From Rhodeus uyekii (Eukaryota > Chordata > Actinopteri > Cypriniformes > Acheilognathidae), in assembly GCA_037043235.1 (NCBI GenBank), contig JAWRVZ010000287.1:186001-250000 (forward strand): a DNA stretch of 64,000 nt, in the 5' to 3' direction. This document shows, in pieces, positions 34,402 to 42,269 of the stretch (its first letter is position 1; each line of letters begins with the position of its first letter). The notes under the pieces are model-generated. The model searched no databases, was not told the origin of the DNA, and saw nothing but the letters and a program-made list of their open reading frames with translations. A program made the position numbers and the translations under genes.

Positions 34402-34552
34402 ATCTGTTCTTATCAGTTTAATATCTGATACGTGCCCCACCCGGGCACCAAATATTAAATTGATTTTTGACACGGGGAGCTGGAATAGGGGCTTGCTCCT
34501 TCCACTCCACGCATCTACCCGGTATTGCAGTACTTCCGGGAACGGTGCACCC
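34402..34552 (+). ncRNA. U2 snRNA, 3' part (gene split by Keno-like LINE copy 1)
   Basis: Starts ATCTGTTCTTATCAG, corresponding to about nt 38 of vertebrate U2, and runs to the conserved end GGAACGGTGCACCC. Recognisable: TTTAATATCTGATACG, the Sm-site region ATTTTTGA near 34460, GAGCTGGAATAGG, and GGTATTGCAGTACTTCC. The U2 5' end with the branch-point-pairing GTAGTA is absent on this side, so this copy cannot make functional U2. A 3'-box-like element follows. Confidence 0.9.
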
Positions 34553-34561
34553 CCTTGACGT

Positions 34562-34575
34562 GGTTAAAAGGCAGC
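34562..34575 (+). terminator. snRNA 3' box-like element after U2
   Basis: GGTTAAAAGGCAGC, 10 nt past the U2 3' end, resembling the vertebrate snRNA 3' box (GTTTN(0-3)AAARNNAGA). The U1 gene at 35310 has nearly the same sequence at the same place. Confidence 0.6.
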
Positions 34576-35309
34576 CGTGTGTGTGTGTGTGTTTTTTACT
34601 GTAAATGAGTGTCATGCTGTGTCGCTTTGAGTTAAGTGCGTTTCAATGAGTCTGTTACTAGCAGAGTGAGCGAAGTTCACTGAAGTTGTACGAGGAAGAA
34701 AGCAGGCTCTTGGCCCCTCTCGTTATCCGGCTCAAATCTGTGAGATAAAAGAGAAAAACGTCCTCCGCGAGCTCACCGGTAACAGGATCGTGACAACTGT
34801 ATTGACATATTAGACAGACTTGGTGGAGTCGCGCAGGTAGAGTCGAATGTCTTTACCGTCGTCTGTCTTCACACGAGGACGCTGAAACGCTTCCGCGACA
34901 GCGTACATATCAGATAATTATCCTGTTGCGGTGAAAAGAGCCAAATGCCACGCCCGCATTTAAACTAGACGACGACCCAGTGAAAACACAGGGCAGAAAT
35001 GAGCACGGGCAGATGAGGTAACAAGGCGCAGCTGACAAGAGCAACGAGGCGACTAATGACGGGACGGGTGGGACTACACGCGAGGAGCCAGGAAGTCAAC
35101 AGAGACGGGTAGCGAGGAGGAGACTTGAGCCTCTGTCACAGCACCGCTCAGAAGCTGATGAGTTCAGTCAGGTGGGTTTGATTAGGGACACCTGATTCAA
35201 CTGATGGTCAAGCGATGGAAGGTTGCTTGGGGGAGAAGAGGAGGAGGGTCCCCATTGATGCGGGTGGTGACAAGGGATAGAGCGCCCCCGACCGGAGGCC
35301 TGGGGATTC
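34576..35309. other. snRNA spacer upstream of U1
   Basis: No ORF of note. Moderately GC-rich, begins with a short GT repeat (34578-34591). It should contain the U1 promoter elements just before 35310, but I cannot assign a proximal or distal sequence element with confidence. Confidence 0.4.
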
Positions 35310-35474
35310 ATACTTACCTGGCAGGAGAGAAATCATGATCAGGAAGGTGGTTCACTCAGGGCGAGGCTCGGCCATTGCACTCCGGCCGTGCTGACCCCTG
35401 CGAATTCCCCAAACGTGGGAATCTCGACTGCATAATTTATGGTAGTGGGGGACTGCGTTCGCGCTCTCCCCTTG
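35310..35474 (+). ncRNA. U1 snRNA, near full length
   Basis: RNA part of U1 snRNP, which pairs with 5' splice sites. The first 11 nt ATACTTACCTG, which pair with the 5' splice site, are intact. Stem-loop I (CATGATCAGGAAGG), stem II/III segments (GGGCGAGGCT, CCATTGCACTCCGG, TGCTGACCCCTGCGA), the Sm region CATAATTTATGGTAG and the last stem GGGGGACTGCGTTCGCGC are all readable, in order and at normal length (about 165 nt). By eye it differs from the usual vertebrate sequence at roughly 17 positions, including loop I (CAGG for CACG) and the Sm site (AATTTATGG for AATTTGTGG). It may be an active fish variant or an early pseudogene. Confidence 0.9.
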
Positions 35475-35481
35475 ACGTAGT

Positions 35482-35494
35482 GGTTAAAAGCAGG
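35482..35494 (+). terminator. snRNA 3' box-like element after U1
   Basis: GGTTAAAAGCAGG, 8 nt past the U1 3' end. The whole stretch TTGACGTAGTGGTTAAAAGCAG closely resembles the downstream sequence of U2 at 34555. Confidence 0.6.
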
Positions 35495-35580
35495 TTGCGC
35501 CGTTCGCTGGTTGGGATGTCTGAACCTGAGGCTCCTTTCTTTCTCTCTCTCTCTCACTCTCTCTTTTTTTTGAGCAAGGA

Positions 35581-35760
35581 CGAGAGCAGTCTCAGTGCTG
35601 CGACGCGGTCTAAGTCCACAAAGGAGCGGCTGTGTCTAAAGTGCCGGGAGAAGAGAGATTCAATAGTTTCCGTCGCAACGTCAAGGTCTTCTAGGCTTTC
35701 TGGGATGCCGAGTAGATGAAGGTGATCGGAAAGACTACTTATAAAGCAATCTTTGCTGTT
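35581..35760 (-). repeat. L2-derived piece in the U1-U2 spacer
   Basis: Reverse-strand L2 sequence (GAGAGCAGTCTCAGTGCTGC, then the linker stretch TCTTCTAGGCTTTCTGGG). It has the same internal join as the pieces at 31765 and 41815 but is more diverged. Confidence 0.55.
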
Positions 35761-36446
35761 GGACAGGGAGTTGGCTTTGCAGTGTAGGGACGATTCGGAA
35801 ATCCATTGCCGCTTGTGTATGTGTTATTTGATTTTTTACTTTTCCATCGAGTAAGGATGAATATTGTCTGCACGCCTCAACAGATAGATAAGCGTTATCA
35901 GAACGTTTGGGAAAGTTTCTGTTGGTAGTTGGAGCCCGAGCCGAGTTCAGCCTTGGAGAAGCGGTGTATCTGTGTGTGTGCGCGCGTTAATATGGTCTGT
36001 GTTGGTGAGGTGATTAACTGGCGCCATCAGGCGACGGAATAACTTGTTGTTCTCGACAAGCTACGTCACGAACCCGTCAACCATGTGATCAACGAAGACA
36101 TGCTTCAGACTGTCTGCTCTTGTGTGGAAAATTGCTAGTTGTGTTTATCTTTCTTTCTTTCTTAGCCAATCGGAAATCGTCATCGTTGACGTAGTTAGCA
36201 CCCTCTGTTAGAGTATAATTGCCGTAACAATGTTATTGTATGTGGGGCGGCCTACGAACTCCTTGTGAGACCTGTAGCTGGCGTCTGCTGATGAAACTGC
36301 CAACTAAACGTCACTAAAACTTCTTCTATTGACTGCACTTCTGACCCCTGGTCTTCATTCAACATCTCTGGTCTTCACTGTAAATCCCCCTACAGCGGCT
36401 ATGGCTAAAGGCAGTGTACACCTTTAGGGCAGAATTGTCCACGAGC
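35761..36446. other. Spacer, no gene recognised
   Basis: Mixed composition, a short TG repeat near 35970-35980, no TE motif or RNA gene found. Leads into the U2 upstream region. Confidence 0.35.
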
Positions 36447-36609
36447 GAAAATTCACGCAGTAGCACGGGGTCTTCCAGGTCGCACTCAAAGGTGTCTCGC
36501 TCCGTTGCGATCCATTTTCGGTCTCGCCGAGCTTGACCGTTGGACCTCTCACCGTGGCCTGGGTGGGCATGGCCTTCGTCGCCTCTCCCCGCCCCTGCGT
36601 CACGATGTC
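36447..36609 (+). promoter_or_regulatory. U2 snRNA upstream (promoter) region, copy 2
   Basis: Lies directly before the U2 5' end. It shares CACGCAGTAGCAC, TTCCAGGTCGCACTCAAA, CTCCGTTGCGATCCATTT and GTGGCCTGGGTGGGC with the copies at 18532 and 42079. That conservation in three places marks it as part of the snRNA unit. PSE and octamer sites cannot be assigned from sequence alone. Confidence 0.6.
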
Positions 36610-36646
36610 ATCGCTTCTCTGCCTTTTGGCTAAGATCACGTATCTG
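36610..36646 (+). ncRNA. U2 snRNA 5' fragment, broken by Keno-like LINE copy 2
   Basis: ATCGCTTCTCTGCCTTTTGG then CTAAGATCACGTATCTG: the first part of U2, which forms stem-loop I and the U6-pairing region. One change (CTCTGCC for CTCGGCC) and a loss of about 5 nt in AAGTGTAGTATCTG, removing the branch-point-recognition GTAGTA. ATCTG at the end is repeated at the start of the 3' part (41164), so it may be a short target duplication. The RNA could not be functional. Confidence 0.85.
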
Positions 36647-36863
36647 GTCATTGGGCAGTGTTGCGATCGCCTCTTTGGAGGTTCTACTGGCTGGGGTCTT
36701 TTTGTGGCTTCAGTCCCAATCTCTTGAGAGGTAAACCGATCTTGCTGGTCTGAACTGTGAGCAGGTGTTCTAAGGTAAGTTTTTTTTCTCTCTATTTATC
36801 TGTGTATCTGTATTTATTTATTGGTGTAAAGCTTTAAATTGTTCGAGCTGTTAGTGCCTCCAC

Positions 36864-38180
36864 CATGTCGGCTGCTCGTGCCGGCGTGCGGAGGCACCAT
36901 AGCGTGCGTTTTTTATTCAGAGAGGTGGAGGGGAAGCTCCTGGGGTTGTCACGTCTTGACTTCTCCAGGAAGCTGATCCAAAAAAACTCTCAATTTTAAA
37001 CCTACCGACTTGAATTGCATCGTGGCTCTGCCCCTGAACAAAGGATTTGACGTTAGCTTTAAAGCTGTTTCCCACTTGAATGGCAAAGGTTTGATTCGGT
37101 TAAGTCCCAGTTCTCCATGTTCAATGTTGAAAAGCTTTCTGATAACACACTTAAAACTGTGATTGTTAGAATGTTTAATGAGACAGTGACGGGGGAAGAT
37201 ATTTGTGTCTGGCTGGGGAGATATTGCACGGTTCGAGGCCAGCCAGTTAAGGTTTTAGATGAGGATGGCATCTGGACATGCTCCTGGCGAATTCCCATTA
37301 AACAGTGGGAAGACGCCGGGGGCTACCAGGGCCTGATACATCTGCCCTCTATGATTGTGCTGGGCGAGAACAGAGGCTACATCCATTATCAAGGGATGCC
37401 CAAGCTCTGTAGAAAATGTGGAAAGTTTGGGCACCTAGCTGAAGCGTGCCAGGAGATTGTTTGTGGGAAATGTAGAGGAATTGGTCACATTTTTGAAGAA
37501 TGTACCATTGGCAGACTGTGTAATCTTTGTGGAGAGTCAAATCATCTCTTCAGAGATTGCCCTAAAAGCTTTGCGAACAAACTTAAAGGCAACAAAATGG
37601 CCGCCCCACCGTGTGTCCAATCTGTTGAACAAGAAGAGGAGGTGGTCCGGAGGTTTTGGCGGGAAATTCAAATTCTCAGCCAGCCTCAGAGATTGGACAG
37701 ATCAAGGAAGGTGGGGCGGCCACAGGGGCGGGGTCGATTGTTGAATCGGAACAGGGGGAGGAAGCCACTCCCCAACCAGAGGAAAGTGAAGGAAAAATGG
37801 AGGAGGGAGGGGAGGAAACGGCTTCCTCCCTGGAAACTGTTTCAGAGGTAAGCATGGTAAGTAGTAGTAGTGATTCTGAATGCTCAATCCCAGATGCTCA
37901 ATTGCAGAAAAGGGCTGCGAGATCTCCTCTGTTTCGAACAGAGGAAAAAAAGCTGCGGGCATTACATCGATTGGATAGATCCTCTGACGAGGAGCTAAGT
38001 CGTATGTGGCCCGCAGAATCTCCTAATGAGGTTTCATTTCTGCATATGAAGCCTAGACCATCGACACCAAAGGAGCCACAAGAGGTTCTCTCTGTGGATT
38101 CCGAGGTGGCGATCACTTGCCGTTCTGACCCTAGTTTAACTGGGGAAAATGAATGGCATATGATACAAGATTTAACATGA
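36864..38180 (+). pseudogene. Keno-like ORF1 zinc-knuckle protein, frameshifted
   Basis: Met 36864 (MSAARAGVRRHHSVRFLFRE). A frameshift near 36985 and another near 37115-37125 move the frame to 37117-37620, which has IPIKQWEDAGGYQGLIHLPS, GENRGYIHYQGMPKLCRKCG and three CCHC knuckles: CRKCGKFGHLAEAC, CGKCRGIGHIFEEC and CNLCGESNHLFRDC. After a further shift near 37660 the acidic/Ser-rich tail (EESEGKMEEGGEETASSLET) ends at 38180. ZCCHC3-like RNA-binding ORF1 typical of Tx1-group elements. Confidence 0.8.
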
Positions 38181-38219
38181 TTTTATCCAAATCTTTGTAG
38201 TTTTTCTTGTTTTTCTTAA

Positions 38220-41115
38220 ATGTCTCATACCCTTTTAACCATACTGCTCATGGCTCTCACAATCTCTACAATCAATGTGAGAAGTGTGATGAGTAATATT
38301 CGAGCACAGAGCATTTTGTCCTTTTTAAAATCTTTTAAGTCAGATGTGTTTTTATTACAAGAATGTGGCCTGCCTTTTTTATTGAATTATAGGAAGTGGG
38401 AGGAGCTTTGGACCCCTGGGCTTTCAATCTGGAGCGGGTCCAATTTTAACAAAAATGACGGTGTTGCTATTTTAATCAAGAACCCAAATATCTTGGTGAA
38501 GGGCAGCACTGTGGTGAGGGATGGGCGGGCCATTTTAGCTAATCTGACGATTTTAGATAAGGATTTTAACATTTTAAATGTGTATGGTTTTACTGATAAA
38601 AATGAACGGTATGAGCTTTTAGAAGACCTGCAGCCCCACATGCTAGGTAGGTCTCCCCTAGTAGTGGCAGGGGATTTTAATTGTGTTTTAACAAATAAAG
38701 ATAGGAAGACGGTAGAAGGTTTTAAAGTGGACAAGACGTCGGTTTCATTGCAGGCTTTAGTGAAGGATTTTAAGCTAGTCGACTGCTTTAAAGCAATGCA
38801 TCAGAGAGAGGAGGGCTTCACCTGGTTCAGTGGTGATGGTACCAGAGCCTCTCAAATCGACTACATTTTTACACGTGACTGGCCGCCGACCGATGCAACA
38901 TTGACCCCCCTCTTCTTTTCAGATCACGCGATGCTGTCCTGCACCCTTTCTTTCCCCACGGGTGTGACTGTGGGAGGAGGGCTGTGGAAGCTGAATTACT
39001 CCCTATTGGAGGATGAGGAAGTGACTGCGGAATATAGGGAGCGGTTCAGCCAATGGCAGACCCTCCAGGACTTTTACGACTCACGAGCACAGTGGTGGGA
39101 GATGGTAAAGGAAAGGACAAGATAGTTTTTTAGAAAGGTAGGTAGGGTTAAAAAGGACCGCTTTAAGCGGCGCATGATGGGGCTGCAGAAAAGACTACAA
39201 AGGTATTTTAATCTGTTGAATAAAGGTTTTGATTTTAATGAGGATGTTAAAAAGGTAAAAGAAGAGATGACAGTTTTATCCGAACTTCAAAGCAAAGGTG
39301 TCATTTTAAGAAGCAGGGAAAAGGAAATCGAGGAATGTGAAAAGTGTACAAGGTATTTTTTTAAAAAGGTCGTTTCACGGGGTGGGGCAATAACTGTTTT
39401 ATGTCGACAGTTTTAGAGGACGTAATTCACCCGGATCAAGCGTGCTCTGTGCCCAGAAGGAAGATCACGGACAGCCTGGTACTGATCAGAGACGCCATCT
39501 GTTACGCGAGAGACAGAAACATTCGGCTTGTAGTCCTAAATTTAGATTTTGAAAAAGCATTTGACCGCATCTCGCACCAGTTCCTCTTTAAGGTACTGGA
39601 AGAAATGGGGTTTCCAGGGAGGTTTTTAGCCTGGGTGGGGATGCTGTACAATAGTCTGGTCAGCAAAATTCTAGTAAATGGGCATTTATCAAAAGCTGTA
39701 GATATTCGCAGCGGTGTCCGTCAGGGGTGCCCTTTATCTCCCCTTCTGTACGTGGCTTGCATTGAGCCACTGGCACAAATCTTGAGAAGGGACAAATGGA
39801 TTAAAGGACTGGACATCCCAGGGACTGGTGGACTGACGGCAACTTGTGTTTTATACATGGACGACGTAACCCTTTTAGCGACTGACCTTTTATCAGTACG
39901 AAGAGCAGTGGACTTGACTGACTGGTATGGTCGGGCCTCGGGCGCCAAGCTAAACAAGAGCAAGTCCGAGGCCCAGCTCTTCGGGCCATGGGGGGACGTG
40001 GACACAGGCCGACTTGATTTAAATTTTAAGGACAACGATTTAAAAGTTTTAGGTGTCAAATTCGACAGAGAGGGTGGAGGACGGGGAAACTGGCCTGAAA
40101 TTTTAGGGAAAGTTAGGCAAAGACTGGGGATTTGGGGACTAAGACATGACAATGGAAGGCAAGGTTTTAATCAAAACTGTGATTTTACCACTAATTTTAC
40201 TTGTCTGTTATGTTTTTAGCCCCACACAAATATTTCTGATGAATTTGGACAGGGCAATCTTTGACTTTCTGTGGGGGTCCAAGTGGGAGAGGATAAAGAG
40301 GGAGGTCGTGAAAAAAAGAAAAGAGAACGGCGGGAAAAGCCTACTTGTTTTTAGCGAGTCATTTTACCGCACTCCATGTTCAATATGCGATGGGTCCTAC
40401 CTAAGAAGCTTGAAAATTTTACCAGTTGATTTAAAAAAAACCTGTGTCTTTTAACTTGTCAAAATACAATTTTATCAAGACGTTTTTAAAGAAATATGTT
40501 TTAGAAGGAAATGATGCCACTGTTTTAACCAACCACAAATCTTTGATTTCCATTGTGCAGGACCGGGAACAACTGTGTCGAGTGCGTGGGCTCACGCTAG
40601 GTGAATCCCAAATGGTTTGGCGCAATGTGGACTACTCAGCTCTCCAGAACAGACACCGAGACCTGGCGTGGATAGTCACCCATGAGATCCTCCCGGTCAG
40701 GGTTGAGATGCACTCCTGATGCATGTCAAAGGTTTCTCTCTGCCCACGGCCCGGGTGTTGCGCGCCCGAGACCGTGAGGCACACGTTCTGGGAGTGCAGC
40801 GCCGTGAGGGACCTGTGGATGACAGCTGGTCCCCAGCAATTCCCGTACCTGCCAGCAGGGGGGGTCCCAGACTACACGATGGTTAGGGGTGCGGTGAGTC
40901 AAGAGACCAAGCTCTGGCTCACCACAAACTGCATAAACAACGCCATTTGGAGCTCCAGAAACCTCCTGGTAGGAAAGCGCATGAAGGGGTATCTCCACGC
41001 CACCATAAGCATAGCAAAAAAAGGCTGCAGGACTACTCCACATGACGCCATTCGGATGTGGGGGCCAGAGCTACACTGGAAAAGGTCCCCACAGCCACGA
41101 CAAAAAAATCTTTAA
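38220..41115 (+). pseudogene. Keno-like ORF2 endonuclease and reverse transcriptase, broken
   Basis: Starts at Met 38220. Endonuclease intact over 301 aa: TISTINVRSVMSN, LLQECGLPF, VVAGDFNCVLTNKD, ASQIDYIFTRDW and FFSDHAMLSCTL. A TAG at 39123 follows KERTR. The linker (39174-39400) joins the RT at 39401 with sequence missing: VLNLDFEKAFDRISHQFL, SGVRQGCPLSPLLYVACIEP, then YMDD in TCVLYMDDVTLL. Frameshifts near 40150, 40370-40440 and a stop near 40720 separate the thumb and the C-terminal knuckle CPRPGCCAPETVRHTFWEC. Sequence-specific targeting would be set by the endonuclease. Confidence 0.85.
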
Positions 41116-41163
41116 AATGGTGTGAAGTATGAATGAATGTGACAAAAATACGTCAAAAGAAAA

Positions 41164-41313
41164 ATCTGTTCTTATCAGTTTAATATCTGATACGTGTCCT
41201 ACCCGGGCACCATATATTAAATAGATTTTTGAAACGGGGAGCTGGAATAGGGGCTTGCTCCTTACACTCCACGCATCTACCCGGTATTGCAGAACTTCTG
41301 GGAAAGGTGCACC
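41164..41313 (+). ncRNA. U2 snRNA 3' part (after Keno-like LINE copy 2)
   Basis: ATCTGTTCTTATCAGTTTAA to GGTGCACCC, the same start point as the part at 34402. It has CATATATTAAATAG and ATTTTTGAAACGG (Sm region), and a few differences near its end (GCAGAACTTCTGGGAAAGG). Together with 36610-36646 it is one U2 gene split by the LINE. Confidence 0.9.
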
Positions 41314-41321
41314 CTCTCGAC

Positions 41322-41335
41322 GTGTGTGAAAGACA
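41322..41335 (+). terminator. snRNA 3' box-like element
   Basis: GTGTGTGAAAGACA about 8 nt past the U2 end, a fair match to the snRNA 3' box (AAAG-ACA core). Confidence 0.5.
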
Positions 41336-41814
41336 GCTGTCTGCTTTCGCGTGCAGTTGGTGGGACGACTGGCAGCGTGGTATTGCCTCATGCCCTCGCA
41401 AAACCGCCACCATCGCTCTTGATCAGAAAACGCTTGGTTGCCTCGTATGCCTACGTTTTCGCAAGAAATTTGTCTCTGTGACAGGGGCTTCCAGTGTAGG
41501 AATCGCACAAAAATGAAGTATGACATGGTAATAATCATGTTATAATGAAAACTAAAAGTTAACCCTCTGGGGTCTGAGGTGTTTCGGGGCCCCGGAGAAG
41601 TTTGGTATGCTCTGACATTTGTACTTTTTTCAGTTGCTTATAAACATATCAATGGGAAAAGTGTAATCACACTGTTTACGCCTTTTCTTTTTGTTCTGAT
41701 GGTTAACGCTCTAGAGAGTACAGAGAATTGAGCTGCGGTGGTCTGATTGAGGCTTATTGACCAAAGACAGCAATATCAAACGCAAATGATGTTGAAATTA
41801 GATTATGAGAGCAA
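41336..41814. other. snRNA spacer with a possible TTAA-type MITE fragment
   Basis: At 41561 TTAACCCTCTGGGGTCTGAG resembles the end of a fish TTAA-targeting (piggyBac-like) MITE, and the following 200 bp (TTTCAGTTGCTTATAAACAT) resemble its interior from memory. No matching right end is visible. No ORF. Confidence 0.3.
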
Positions 41815-42060
41815 TCTCGGTGCTACGAAACGTTCTAAATCTGCAAAGGAGCAGCTGTGTCTAAAATGCTGGAAGAGATTAAATGGTTTCCGATGCAAAG
41901 TCAAGGTCTTCTAGGCTTACGCACTTAAGAGCGTAAGTGATCAGGAAGACTTCTTATCAAGCAATATTTGGTGTTGGAAGTGATAGCTCTTCCAAATTTG
42001 TTACAGGGAGTTGGCTTTGCAGCTATGGCCAAAGGTAGTGTAGTGTTCAGAATGGTCGAT
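41815..42060 (-). repeat. Deletion-derivative L2 piece in the U2 spacer
   Basis: Reverse complement of the piece at 31765-32017, near identical, including the extra TTACGCACTTAAGAGCGTAAG hairpin and the linker-to-RT join. It lies just before the third U2 upstream copy, as the piece at 35581 lies upstream of the second. Confidence 0.65.
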
Positions 42061-42078
42061 GAGCCAAAAATCACGCAG

Positions 42079-42230
42079 TAGCACAGGGATTCCAGGTCGC
42101 AGTCAAAAGTGTCTAGCTCCGTTGCGATCCATTTCCGGTGTTGGGCAACGGCGAGCTGGAGTGTTGGCGACCGTTGGCCCTCTCCCTGTGGCCTGGATGG
42201 GCGTTGCCTTTTGTTGTCTATCCCTGCCTC
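42079..42230 (+). promoter_or_regulatory. U2 snRNA upstream-region copy 3 (gene lost)
   Basis: GTAGCACAGGGATTCCAGGT to GTTGTCTATCCCTGCCTC, matching the sequence before U2 at 36610. No U2 follows; a Rex1-like LINE sequence begins within about 20-40 bp. Confidence 0.55.
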
Positions 42231-42269
42231 TATCCTCAGCTGGATTAACAAGGATTTTTTTAAACTCTG

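Larger units (their letters stand above)
36647..41163 (+). mobile_element. Keno-like (Tx1-clade) LINE copy 2, inserted in U2
   Basis: Lies between the U2 5' fragment and the U2 3' part, in the same orientation. It has a 5' UTR, ORF1 (36864-38180), ORF2 (38220-41115) and an A-rich end (GTCAAAAGAAAA). It is more complete than copy 1 but lacks a segment between linker and RT near 39410. Site and orientation match the U2-specific Keno group of the Tx1 lineage. Confidence 0.85.

Noticed and set aside
34402..34552. SINE derived from U2
   Set aside because: It continues to the exact U2 3' end and is followed by a 3' box rather than a poly(A) or tail repeat.
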